Source of the DNA: Lentimicrobiaceae bacterium
GTDB taxonomy: Bacteria > Bacteroidota > Bacteroidia > Bacteroidales > F082
NCBI GenBank assembly: GCA_018661505.1
Contig: JABJIE010000028.1
Location: 1-64,000 of the forward strand
Length of the DNA: 64,000 bases
Reading direction: 5' to 3'
The position numbers and the translations under genes were made by a program. This document shows, piece by piece, positions 52,452 to 61,397 of the stretch (within the stretch, counting starts at the first letter, position 1; every line of letters begins with the position of its first letter). The notes beneath the pieces were generated by a model. The model saw nothing but the letters and a program-made list of their open reading frames with translations, was not told where the DNA came from and made no database searches.

Positions 52452-52657
52452 AATGTATGATAAATACAGGAAAATTGAACAAAAGCAGCTAGTTTCTAGT
52501 AGGGGCATTTAACTTCTTTTATTATGTTAATAGAAAAGACAGTAATAATGTTAAAATAGTTATCAAAAGAGCTGTAAAATGCACAATATGAGGCTATAAT
52601 AATTTTTTTGATATTAAGTATGCGCTTTAGGTTTTGGTATGATTAATTACTAAAATC

Positions 52658-53092
52658 CTAATTCATTATTTTTATATTCTTAGCGTAAAGTGTTATAAAA
52701 ATAAGAGAAACCATTACTTCAAATAAGGGGAAAGGCAAATTTGGCAGAAAAATTTGGGTTAGAATGATTAAAGATATTTGACAAATAGTATAAATATGAA
52801 ATCCTATTTTTTTTAGATTCCACATATTATAAGCGCCATAAATCGACCCAGTAAATACTAGTGCCTGAGCAGCAAAATAGCTTCTTTTTGACATTATCAG
52901 AACTTCAAATGTTTCAACATCAAGACTTTCCATCATAAATTCAAAACTACCACTCAAATAAAGTTCTCTGATGGTTCCTATATATAGAAACATAAAAATA
53001 TTTGAGATTAATGAAAACCCACTACCAACGAATGTTAATATACATAGAATTTTTAATAGCTTAGGGCGCATAATATTAGCACTATTGTTCAT
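52658..53092 (-). CDS. Small integral membrane protein, unknown
   Basis: A 144-residue protein with about four hydrophobic segments: residues ~13-36 (ILCILTFVGSGFSLISNIFMFLYIG), ~70-88, ~96-114 and ~117-138. A polar loop (~40-65, MMESLDVETFEVLIMSKRS) separates the first two. I do not recognise the family; similar four-helix proteins occur across Bacteroidota. It lies 61 bp downstream of the histidine ammonia-lyase gene on the same strand with no terminator between, so co-transcription is possible. Confidence 0.65.
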   Translation of the reverse strand: MNNSANIMRPKLLKILCILTFVGSGFSLISNIFMFLYIGTIRELYLSGSFEFMMESLDVETFEVLIMSKRSYFAAQALVFTGSIYGAYNMWNLKKIGFHIYTICQISLIILTQIFLPNLPFPLFEVMVSLIFITLYAKNIKIMN

Positions 53093-53153
53093 TTTTTTTA
53101 AATGGATTTATTTCTTTAGTATCCTTGCAGTTAAGAATTGTAGGATTATATGA

Positions 53154-54677
53154 TTATTGTAATGATCCAGTAACCTGCTCAACTTCTGTTAAAATTTCGC
53201 AGGATTTAACAAGCTCTTTCATAGTATTATGATCTTTGTAAAGAGGTCGATCTATGTCAAGATATTCAACATATTTTCTAATTACTTCTTTTGCTTTAAT
53301 TACTCCATTGCCAAACTTATAATCTCTAAAATCAAGAGCTTGAGCGGCGGCCATAAGCTCAATGCCAAGAATACCATAGGCATTATCTAATATCTGAAAA
53401 TTCTTTATTGCTGTATTCATACCCATGGAAACGAAATCTTCCTGATCAGCTGCTGCAGGAATTGATTGAATTGAAGCTGGGGCAGATAGTATTCGCTGTT
53501 CAACTATTTGCATATCAGCAGTATACTGGCTAAGCATCATTCCTGAAAATAATCCGGCACCTTTTGTAAGGAATGGTGGTAATCCAACGCTAAGAGCAGG
53601 GTTGTTTAATCGGTTCATCCTTCTTTCGGATAGCACACTAACCATTGTTATAGCTATTCCTGCCATATCCATTGGCAGAGAAACTGGTGTTCCTTGAAAA
53701 TTTGCTCCTGATAACTGGATATTTTCATCCGGAAAGAAAATAGGATTATCACCTACCCCGTTTAACTCTATCTCTACCTGAGATCTTGCGTAATCTAGAG
53801 CATCATGTGCGGCTCCTATAACTTGAGGAGTAGACCTCATGGAATATGCATCTTGAACCTTGCATTTTACCTTACCTGTTTTAAGATCACCGTTATCAAC
53901 AAGTTTACCTATTGCCAAAGCACTTCTTATGGCTCCCTTAAACCCTCTTACCTCGTGCAATTTTGCGGTGTAAGGTCCCATATTAGCTTTTAAGGCTTCC
54001 AATGACATGGATGCAGCAATTTCTGCTTGTTTTAGCCAATTATTTGCATCAAATAAAAATAAGGCGCTCATTGCTGTTAGTACATTTGACCCATTTATTG
54101 TTCCTAAACCATCGCGGGCTTTTAATCCAGGTATGGGTATTTTAGCTTTTTCCATTGCATTCTTGCCCTCAAGTAATTCATCTTTATAAAAAGCTTTACC
54201 TTCTCCCATTAGCAGTAATGCAATTTGAGACATCGGAGCCAGATCACCCGATGCACCAACTGAACCCTTTTGACAAACAAAAGGTGTTACACCCTTATTT
54301 AACATTTCTACAAGAGTTTGGGTTATTTCAAGACGTATACCGGAATTACCATGAGCATGAACGTTAATTCTACCAAGCATTGCTCCTCTCACGTACTCTT
54401 CTGGCATTGCGTCACCAATTCCTGCTGCATGATTATAAATAAGATACTTTTGAAAATCTTTTACCTGATCATCATCCAAAACTACTTCAGAAAACTCTCC
54501 TATTCCAGTATTAACACCGTACATAATTTCATTGGAAGAGATTTTCCGTTCAAGCATTTGCCTGCATTTTATGATCCTCTCCACTGCCATAGGGTCAAGA
54601 GATACTTTAACTCTATTTCGTGCAACATCGACAACCTTTTCGATGGTTAATTCTGCGCCTGATATTATAATAGACAT
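53154..54677 (-). CDS. hutH: Histidine ammonia-lyase
   Basis: A 507-residue member of the MIO ammonia-lyase family. The cofactor-forming Ala142-Ser143-Gly144 is in VGASGDLAP. Other active-site positions align, by my count, with bacterial HutH: Tyr53 (MYGVNTG), His83 (NHAAG), Asn195 (NGSN), Tyr278 and Arg281 (AYSMRS), Gln285 (TPQV), Phe327 (GANF) and Glu413 (DQEDFVSMG). The Glu favours histidine; Tyr/Phe lyases usually have Asn or Gln there. It would convert histidine to urocanate. hutU, hutI and formiminotransferase genes are not adjacent, so degradation must be completed elsewhere or urocanate is the end product. Confidence 0.85.
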   Translation of the reverse strand: MSIIISGAELTIEKVVDVARNRVKVSLDPMAVERIIKCRQMLERKISSNEIMYGVNTGIGEFSEVVLDDDQVKDFQKYLIYNHAAGIGDAMPEEYVRGAMLGRINVHAHGNSGIRLEITQTLVEMLNKGVTPFVCQKGSVGASGDLAPMSQIALLLMGEGKAFYKDELLEGKNAMEKAKIPIPGLKARDGLGTINGSNVLTAMSALFLFDANNWLKQAEIAASMSLEALKANMGPYTAKLHEVRGFKGAIRSALAIGKLVDNGDLKTGKVKCKVQDAYSMRSTPQVIGAAHDALDYARSQVEIELNGVGDNPIFFPDENIQLSGANFQGTPVSLPMDMAGIAITMVSVLSERRMNRLNNPALSVGLPPFLTKGAGLFSGMMLSQYTADMQIVEQRILSAPASIQSIPAAADQEDFVSMGMNTAIKNFQILDNAYGILGIELMAAAQALDFRDYKFGNGVIKAKEVIRKYVEYLDIDRPLYKDHNTMKELVKSCEILTEVEQVTGSLQ

Positions 54678-54850
54678 GATAAATAATTTTTGAGTGTGCG
54701 AAATTATGAAAAGCGTGGAATATTGTTAATCTTTTAACACGATATTTTTGTATTATGACTTCTAAAAAATAATTCTAAACCGATGGTGTTAGTCACATTG
54801 TAATTAATTGAAACCATGTTAATGTTTAAATAGTGGGTTTATCAAGTTAT

Positions 54851-57800
54851 TTATCTAATTACTGTGACAGTTCCATTTATGGAGTAATCCTTGTCTACCA
54901 TGCTCTTGTAATTAATGGTATATACATATGTGCCATTGCTTACGAGTTCACCATTATAGGTTCCATCCCATTGCTCTTCAAGATTCTCAGATTCAAATAT
55001 TAACTCTCCCCAACGAGAAAAAATCTTCAAATAATATGAGCTAACTCCTATACCTTTTATATCAAATTTATCATTTTCTCCATCACCATTTGGAGTGAAG
55101 GCATTGGGTGGATAAACAGCAAAATCTGGATGAATTATGACATTCATACTGGATTTATCTATACAACCGTTGATTGTTGTTGTAATAAGTTCCACAAGAT
55201 AAATACCTTGGCTTAAATATTTATGTTCTGGGTTTTCAAAAGATGATGAGTCATTATCCCCAAAGTACCACATGTAAGATAAATTATCTTGACTAGAGGA
55301 AGTGTTGATAAAGTTTATTATTCCATCTTCTAAGATTGTTTCATGGGGGTCTGCATCAAAATTTGAGGTTGGTATTTCATGTACAATAATGAAATCATTT
55401 TTTATCTGGTCATCAACACAAATATTTCTATTTGTTGTTGCAAGGCTAATTGGGTATATTCCTGAATCTTTAAATACATATGATGCATTAGAATCTGTTA
55501 CTACCGAACCATTTATATTCCAACTAAATGTGGCATCATCAAGATTTGAAGATAGGTTTGTGAAGTTTACTTCAAGTTCAGCACATCCAGATTCAGGATC
55601 TGCACTAAATTCTGCTTGAGGCATTGAGATAATCTCAATTACTTTTAGGACAGTATCAGACAGACATCCCTCTTCTTCTAGGTTTAGGCTGATCGATATT
55701 ATTCCTGCATTTGGCCATGAAATGTTGTAAGGGCCTTGTCCTGAGCCAGCATTAATCGAGGCATTTAATCCAAATTCCCAATTGTATGTTGCGTTGGCAG
55801 ATGCATTCCCTATGTAAGTAACTTCCGTTGATTCATTCTCGCATGTTTCGGAACTGGAAATATCAAAGGAGGAGTATAACTGAGGGATAACAGTTATCGA
55901 ATATTCAGGTGTTGCCGGACAGTTTATACCTCCAACAGTTGCAATAAGAGAGTATGTTGTTGTTGTATCTGGTGTAGTATTTATAGTATTATGATTGATT
56001 CCTGTTAATGAGGGATCAGGGGGTAGGGCTGACCATTGGTAATCATCTGCAATATCTCCAGATGCAGTTACAATTACAGATTGACCAAAGCATATAGCAT
56101 CATTGTCAGCAATAAGTTCAATGTTTGGGGTTTGGTTTACCGTAAGCTCCATTGTATCAGTTGTGGAACATCCATTAATGTTGATAACGGTAACAAAATA
56201 TTTATATAATGTTTCTGATGATGGTTCCACTGTGGGGTTAGCCAATGTATCCTGACCATTAATACTTAATGAAGGGTCCATAGGTAAGGAACCCCATTGA
56301 TAACTTATTCCCCCTGTTGCATTGAGAACATATTCCTCACCTAAACATATCTCGTTGTTGTTTCCAGCATTTGCAACAGGCAGATCATAAACAGTAACTA
56401 CAACATCATCAGTGTCTTTATATTCGCAATCGTCAGTTACTTCTACACTGTAAATTGTATAAACTGAAGGAGATACTTTAATGGTTTGATTCGTAATCTG
56501 TGATGATAGTCCTGGATCATTTGGAACGGAACTCCAGATGTATGTTTCATTGCTGTTGCCAATATTACAAGAGAGTGTAATGGAGTCATTCAAACAAATA
56601 CTGCCATCCTCGCTGGCATTTGCTACGGCACCATCCAAAGTTACATATGCTGTATCTTGATTGGAATTTGTACAATTGTCAGTTGCAACAAGAATGTATT
56701 CGGTCGTTTGTGTTGGGCTTACCGAAATGGTGTCATTTCCTTGTCCTGTTATTGTTGGATCCAATGGATTTGATAGCCAATTGTAATATTGTGCACCCAA
56801 TGATATACCTTCTAAGTCTACACTAGGCTGATTGCACATTGACTTATCAAGTCCAGCATCAGTTTCCAGTTCCGGAACAATCACAAATGCTGTATCAACC
56901 GATTCATAACCACAGGTATCAGTTACCAGGCAGTACCAATAATCACTGTTTTCTCCTGTTATTGAAACATCAATATATTCTGTATTTGATATGGATACTG
57001 GCCATTCGCTATTATACCATTCATATGCATAAGGAGGCACTCCTTCAAGAATGTCAGCAAACCCTATTGGTATCGTGTCTTCACAATATACGTTATAAAC
57101 TCTGTTAGTATCAGGGAATTCAGGTATATCAGCAATAAGCGTTATAACTGTGTCTGGAGTGCTAAATCCGCATATAACAGGATTATATACTATCCTTACA
57201 TCTTCAATACCCTCTGTAACATTATCCCAGAAAGGTCTTATTATTAATGAGTCATATAGTTGTCCCGCATCGATATATATTGTATCCTCATGCCCACTGC
57301 CAATTATAGTGTAGTCTTCGTCTAAAGTTGCTGTGCCAAATATTTGGTATGGAATTATATAATCAGCCGATCTAGGTGTCCCAACATCAAAGTATAAAAT
57401 AGCCTCATGGTTATTGCAACTTTCATAAAGCAGGCTATCAACTGTGGGGTGGGTGTATGTTGTATTCTCTTCAACAGAACCTGGATCAAAACTACCTTTC
57501 TCTAAAAATACTCCACTGTCGTATGCAGCATCACCAGCATCACCAATCGCAAGTTTGATATGATACCATTGGCATGTTTCTGTTGAATTTTTTGCTACGA
57601 AAGGTGATGTGTAAGCATCCAAAGCTGTATTGCTAAATGAAGAATTGCCAGTATTGGTATTGTCATAAAGAAATTGGCAGTTTGGGCCAGATCCAGGTGG
57701 AGGAGTACAATTTGTTTGCTGTCTCCCACAATTCACATTTGCAATTGTAACGGCACTTGTGGTCCCTGGAACTATTGCTATATTAATGGCATCATTGGAG

Positions 57801-58336
57801 TATGTTCCTGATATACCAGGTCCACTTAGGAAGAATCCAAAAACATCATTCCATTGGGTATTTACCCATTCATGGTACTCTTCAGAACCAAATACATAGT
57901 TAAATCTGGCGGTATCACCTGTTGGCATAAAATCAAATTCTATAATACATGCATCGTTTATGGTTTGGCCTGATGCCGCAGCTAAATCTGGATCACCTCC
58001 GCCGCCTGTATTTCCACTAGCAAAAGCAGAGCAGCTATTTGTGCCATCAAGGTCTTCAACAAAACCAGAGCCCATAACTATACCTTGTGGAACATTAAAG
58101 CCAAAAAGATAACCTCCATTGAAATATCCAACTGCTTTGGGATCACCTGTAAATGTGATGTTTGAGTATTGACTTGGATTTACACCTTCAAGAAAAACAG
58201 TATCTATAAGTGCTATTACATCGGCCACGGTCTCGCATCTTGTAATACTAAGACTAAACTGCCCAAAAGTAATTTTTTGTGATAGTGTCATTAATAGCAT
58301 CACTAATAAAAATTTTGACAGTATGGATAGCTTCAT
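54851..58336 (-). CDS. Large secreted protein with choice-of-anchor L domain, Ig-like repeats and type B type-IX-secretion sorting domain
   Basis: A 1161-residue secreted protein with a signal peptide (ILSKFLLVMLLMTLSQ). Residues ~35-290 form a choice-of-anchor L domain (VGYFNGGYLFGFNVPQG, FNYVFGSEEYHEW, NDVFGFFLSG). From ~490 to ~820 four tandem units share a W-x3-P-x-D-P motif (NPLDPTI, VPNDPGL, LPMDPSL, LPPDPSL). PKD-like domains follow (~820-1060). The last ~90 residues are the gliding-motility-type C-terminal domain (PPNAFTPNGDGENDKFDIKG, RWGELIFESEN, WDGTYNGE), which directs type IX secretion. I use the ATG at 58336 because a -7 box sits at 58363-58370 and would lie inside a longer frame. 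Probably a surface or adhesin-like protein. Confidence 0.88.
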   Translation of the reverse strand: MKLSILSKFLLVMLLMTLSQKITFGQFSLSITRCETVADVIALIDTVFLEGVNPSQYSNITFTGDPKAVGYFNGGYLFGFNVPQGIVMGSGFVEDLDGTNSCSAFASGNTGGGGDPDLAAASGQTINDACIIEFDFMPTGDTARFNYVFGSEEYHEWVNTQWNDVFGFFLSGPGISGTYSNDAINIAIVPGTTSAVTIANVNCGRQQTNCTPPPGSGPNCQFLYDNTNTGNSSFSNTALDAYTSPFVAKNSTETCQWYHIKLAIGDAGDAAYDSGVFLEKGSFDPGSVEENTTYTHPTVDSLLYESCNNHEAILYFDVGTPRSADYIIPYQIFGTATLDEDYTIIGSGHEDTIYIDAGQLYDSLIIRPFWDNVTEGIEDVRIVYNPVICGFSTPDTVITLIADIPEFPDTNRVYNVYCEDTIPIGFADILEGVPPYAYEWYNSEWPVSISNTEYIDVSITGENSDYWYCLVTDTCGYESVDTAFVIVPELETDAGLDKSMCNQPSVDLEGISLGAQYYNWLSNPLDPTITGQGNDTISVSPTQTTEYILVATDNCTNSNQDTAYVTLDGAVANASEDGSICLNDSITLSCNIGNSNETYIWSSVPNDPGLSSQITNQTIKVSPSVYTIYSVEVTDDCEYKDTDDVVVTVYDLPVANAGNNNEICLGEEYVLNATGGISYQWGSLPMDPSLSINGQDTLANPTVEPSSETLYKYFVTVININGCSTTDTMELTVNQTPNIELIADNDAICFGQSVIVTASGDIADDYQWSALPPDPSLTGINHNTINTTPDTTTTYSLIATVGGINCPATPEYSITVIPQLYSSFDISSSETCENESTEVTYIGNASANATYNWEFGLNASINAGSGQGPYNISWPNAGIISISLNLEEEGCLSDTVLKVIEIISMPQAEFSADPESGCAELEVNFTNLSSNLDDATFSWNINGSVVTDSNASYVFKDSGIYPISLATTNRNICVDDQIKNDFIIVHEIPTSNFDADPHETILEDGIINFINTSSSQDNLSYMWYFGDNDSSSFENPEHKYLSQGIYLVELITTTINGCIDKSSMNVIIHPDFAVYPPNAFTPNGDGENDKFDIKGIGVSSYYLKIFSRWGELIFESENLEEQWDGTYNGELVSNGTYVYTINYKSMVDKDYSINGTVTVIR

Positions 58337-58362
58337 ATATGGATGATTTGATTTTAGCAGGA

Positions 58363-58370
58363 CAAACATA
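58363..58370 (-). promoter_or_regulatory. Candidate -7 box for the type B secreted protein gene
   Basis: On the minus strand this reads TATGTTTG, the same octamer as at SusC pair 2, 26 bp upstream of the ATG at 58336. It supports that start over the ATG at 58369. Confidence 0.4.
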
Positions 58371-58474
58371 ATAAATTATTAATGAAAGTTGGTAATATGT
58401 AATAACATGTTATTACTTGCAATTTTTGTATCATAGCTGATGAAAATAGTTTAGTTAGGAAGTTGTTGTATTAT

Positions 58475-58482
58475 TAACTTTG
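58475..58482 (+). promoter_or_regulatory. Candidate -7 box for the HAD hydrolase gene
   Basis: TAACTTTG fits TAnnTTTG and lies 20 bp before the ATG at 58503. Confidence 0.4.
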
Positions 58483-58502
58483 CATTTCAATATTGTATTA
58501 TT

Positions 58503-59198
58503 ATGGATAAAATAAAACATGTTTTTTTTGATCTTGATAGGACTCTGTGGGACTTTGAAAAGACTGCTCTACAAGCCTTTGACAAGATTTACATAAAGTA
58601 TAACCTCAATAAATATGGCATACCCTCGGGAAAAGCTTTTCATGACTCATATAGTGTTCATAACGATAAGCTATGGGATCAGTATCGCAAAGGAGAAATT
58701 AAAAAAGATGTTTTACGGGGACTAAGATTTAAGTTAACAATAAATGAATTTGGTGTTTATGATGACGAACTAGCTGAGCAGATAGGAAATGAGTATGTAA
58801 GGATTAGTCCGCTCATTGTAAATTTATTTCCAAACGCAATAGAGGTATTAGATTATTTATATCCGAAATACAAATTACATATAATAACCAATGGTTTCGC
58901 AGAGGTGCAGGCCGTTAAGCTTAGTGAATCGGGAATGATAAAATACTTTGATAAGGTAATAACATCAGAAGAGGCTGGTGTAAAAAAACCAGATCCGCAA
59001 ATATTCTTACATGCGTTCACGGAGTCAGGTGCAAAACCTTCTGAGAGCATAATGATTGGTGATGATTTTGAGGTAGATATTTTGGGTGCTATGAATGTGG
59101 GTGCTAAGCAAATTTTCTTTGATCCGAATTTTATTAAAAAAAGTAATGCTTGCGACTATACAATAAGAAACTTAAAAGAAATAATGGATATTCTTTAG
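58503..59198 (+). CDS. HAD-family hydrolase, YjjG-like (noncanonical pyrimidine nucleotidase)
   Basis: A 231-residue haloacid-dehalogenase phosphatase. Motif I is HVFFDLDRTLWDFEKT (nucleophile Asp, acid Asp), motif II is IITNGFAEVQ, motif III Lys is in GVKKPDPQIF, and motif IV is MIGDDFEVDILGAMN. An alpha-helical cap inserts after motif I. The layout fits YjjG, which removes phosphate from damaged or analog pyrimidine nucleotides; related HADs act on other small phosphates. Convergent with psd after a 12-bp gap, without a visible terminator. Confidence 0.85.
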   Translation: MDKIKHVFFDLDRTLWDFEKTALQAFDKIYIKYNLNKYGIPSGKAFHDSYSVHNDKLWDQYRKGEIKKDVLRGLRFKLTINEFGVYDDELAEQIGNEYVRISPLIVNLFPNAIEVLDYLYPKYKLHIITNGFAEVQAVKLSESGMIKYFDKVITSEEAGVKKPDPQIFLHAFTESGAKPSESIMIGDDFEVDILGAMNVGAKQIFFDPNFIKKSNACDYTIRNLKEIMDIL

Positions 59199-59210
59199 AG
59201 TTAAAATTTC

Positions 59211-59864
59211 TTAGAATGTTCCAATAACTGATTGTTGTGCTTTAACCTTGTCTCCTAATTTCACTAGAATAGTTGTATCCAAAGGAAGAAAAAAGTCAAC
59301 TCTTGAGCCAAATCTTATAATTCCGAATTCTTGACCTTGAGTTACCTCATCTTTTGATTTGGCATAGCTGATTATTCGTCTTGCAAATACTCCTGCAATT
59401 TGCCGCATCATTATAGATTTTCCATTTTCATGCTCTACAACTATGGTATTACGCTCATTATCCGTTGATGATTTTGGATTATATGCTGCTAAATATTTAC
59501 CATTATGGTATTTGGTGTAGGAAACTTTACCTTTTATTGGATACCAATTCACATGTATGTTAAATGGTGACATAAAAACGGAAACCATTATTCTTTTACT
59601 ATTAAAAAATTCATTTTCATCAACTTCTTCAATGGCAACGACTTTGCCATCTGCCGATGCTAATATATGGTTCTCGCTAAAGTTAATTTTTCTTTTAGGT
59701 ACCCTAAAAAAGCTAAGTGTCCAGATAAACTCAAGTAAAAATCCCGTTAGCAAAAATATTTGTAGATTTTGCCATGGAACTACTTCAATGGTAGCCCAGC
59801 TTAGTATAGCTAAAATAAGCAGTGTAATAAAAATTATTTTATAACCTTCTTTATGAAGTTTCAT
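59211..59864 (-). CDS. psd: Phosphatidylserine decarboxylase
   Basis: A 217-residue short-form enzyme (type II/archaeal-like length). The N-terminal ~45 residues hold two hydrophobic stretches. The self-cleavage site is RFGSRVDFFLP; Ser187 becomes the pyruvoyl group. Other blocks are ENHILASADGKVVAIEE and SPFNIHVNWYPIKG. It makes phosphatidylethanolamine. It starts 1 bp after the stop of cdsA, which supplies CDP-diacylglycerol two steps earlier, so the operon carries the PE branch. phosphatidylserine synthase is not in the window. Confidence 0.93.
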   Translation of the reverse strand: MKLHKEGYKIIFITLLILAILSWATIEVVPWQNLQIFLLTGFLLEFIWTLSFFRVPKRKINFSENHILASADGKVVAIEEVDENEFFNSKRIMVSVFMSPFNIHVNWYPIKGKVSYTKYHNGKYLAAYNPKSSTDNERNTIVVEHENGKSIMMRQIAGVFARRIISYAKSKDEVTQGQEFGIIRFGSRVDFFLPLDTTILVKLGDKVKAQQSVIGTF

Positions 59865-59865
59865 T

Positions 59866-60678
59866 CTAAATCAAATTTAAGTAAACAAAAACCATGGGTG
59901 TTGCAAATATTATTGAGTCAAACCTGTCAAGAACACCACCATGACCAGGAAATATGGTTCCTGAATCCTTCACACCAGCGTTTCTTTTTAGCAGTGACTC
60001 TACCAAATCTCCAATTGTTCCACTTACTACTATTATTAGGGTTAAAATCATCCATTCTAAAACTGATAACTGAGTAACATAAATGGATAAAATATACCCG
60101 GCAATCATGGCCATTATGAGACCTCCAAAACTTCCTTCCCAACTTTTTTTGGGAGAAATCCGTTCAAATAATCTATGCTTTCCAATCATACTTCCCACTA
60201 AGTATGCAAATACATCACTTGTCCATATAACTAGGAATATTCCGATAAGAATACCATATCTAGGTTCGTTTATTGCACCAGTATAGAAAAGTGAGTTCAT
60301 CAAGCCAAATGGTATTGCAACATATATATAACCTGTTAAGCTGGTAGATATATTTTTCCAATCTGGGTTATCTTTTCTAAATATTTCAAAGGCTATTTGT
60401 AGAAAGAAAATTACAAATATAAAAGCAGTATTTCTTACATCAATATATCCAATGCCAGACAGACCAATTAGGATATAAATTAGTATTCCAAAAACATAAT
60501 ACTCTATGTTATTTTTATTTTTTTGATCTTTTCTTGAAAGCCCATAAAATTCCCTTAATCCAACAAATGTAAAAAATGAGAACACAATAAAGAAAGCTAG
60601 TGGATCAAGAATGATTGAGCCTAAAACTACAATTAGAAATACTATACCCGTTAAGGTTCTGGTGTAAATATCTTTCAA
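59866..60678 (-). CDS. cdsA: Phosphatidate cytidylyltransferase (CDP-diacylglycerol synthase)
   Basis: A 270-residue membrane protein with about seven helices. The CDS signature is near the C-terminus: GDLVESLLKRNAGVKDSGTIFPGHGGVLDRFDS. Upstream is SPKKSWEGSFGG, another family block. It makes CDP-diacylglycerol from phosphatidic acid and CTP at the inner membrane. The psd gene begins 1 bp after its stop; the LUD gene ends 68 bp upstream. Part of the rsfS-ftsH-LUD-cdsA-psd series. Confidence 0.95.
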   Translation of the reverse strand: MKDIYTRTLTGIVFLIVVLGSIILDPLAFFIVFSFFTFVGLREFYGLSRKDQKNKNNIEYYVFGILIYILIGLSGIGYIDVRNTAFIFVIFFLQIAFEIFRKDNPDWKNISTSLTGYIYVAIPFGLMNSLFYTGAINEPRYGILIGIFLVIWTSDVFAYLVGSMIGKHRLFERISPKKSWEGSFGGLIMAMIAGYILSIYVTQLSVLEWMILTLIIVVSGTIGDLVESLLKRNAGVKDSGTIFPGHGGVLDRFDSIIFATPMVFVYLNLI

Positions 60679-60746
60679 GACTTGATAGTTGAGATATTAA
60701 TGAATTTGCAAATTTAGCAAAATGAATGAATGTTAGATGATGGGTT

Positions 60747-61388
60747 TTACATATCATCAATCATAAACACATATAGGTTTTTAGGACCATGAGCTCCCAT
60801 TACAAGAGTTTTTTCTATATCTGCAGTTCGACTTGGACCAGTTATGGTTGTTATTTGTGAAGGGAAGTTATCTTGATATTTCATTTTAATACCAACTAAT
60901 GCATCCTTTAATTCTGCTACGACTTGTGAAGCCTTTGCAACCACTAAGTGTGTTTCGGGATATACCATTATCCTTCTTCCTGATCCCAATCCAGATGAAA
61001 CAACGATGCTTCCAAATCTTGAAATTAAAAAATCACATGGAGTTATTCCCACATTAAGCTTCTTAAAATCTTTATCACTATCTGAGAAATGTATTTTGGA
61101 ATTCTGTAACATGCCAGAAAGATTCTTGTCTATGCAATACAGATTTGTCCAACCTTTCTGACTAACCAAGGCCGCTAATTGATTACCCAAATCTTTTTCA
61201 TTTTCACAATAAATAAAAGTACCTCCGTTTTCAACAAGTTTGGTTGCAAACTCAACTTCGGGGCCTTCCTTTTGCTGAAAAAAAACATTGGATGTAAAAT
61301 CAACATCCTTAAAAGGGTTTTCGAGTTTGTTTATGAGTGCATTGCGCACTTTCTTGAGTACTTTTTCTTTACTTGTACTTTCTTTCAT
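60747..61388 (-). CDS. LUD-domain protein (LutC/YkgG family)
   Basis: A 213-residue LUD-domain protein, cytoplasmic. Family blocks are VEFATKLVENGGTFIYC, ITPCDFLISRFGSIVVSSGLGSGRRIMVYPETHLVVA and ITGPSRTADIEKTLVMGAHGP. In other bacteria LutC works with LutA and LutB in lactate oxidation; neither is here. It sits between ftsH (9-bp gap) and cdsA on the same strand, an arrangement I recall from other Bacteroidota. Its function in that context is not established. Confidence 0.88.
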   Translation of the reverse strand: MKESTSKEKVLKKVRNALINKLENPFKDVDFTSNVFFQQKEGPEVEFATKLVENGGTFIYCENEKDLGNQLAALVSQKGWTNLYCIDKNLSGMLQNSKIHFSDSDKDFKKLNVGITPCDFLISRFGSIVVSSGLGSGRRIMVYPETHLVVAKASQVVAELKDALVGIKMKYQDNFPSQITTITGPSRTADIEKTLVMGAHGPKNLYVFMIDDM

Positions 61389-61397
61389 TATCTGATG

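Larger units (their letters stand above)
52307..52657. other. Intergenic region upstream of SusC pair 2
   Basis: This 351-bp stretch contains the SusC pair 2 promoter (52410-52451, listed separately). The distal part (about 52460-52657) is AT-rich; I see no ORF, RNA or repeat there, and no terminator for the small membrane-protein gene that ends at 52658. Confidence 0.7.

Noticed and set aside
54318..54650. 110-codon plus-strand frame inside hutH
   Set aside because: It is antisense to the conserved N-terminal part of histidine ammonia-lyase; no independent support.
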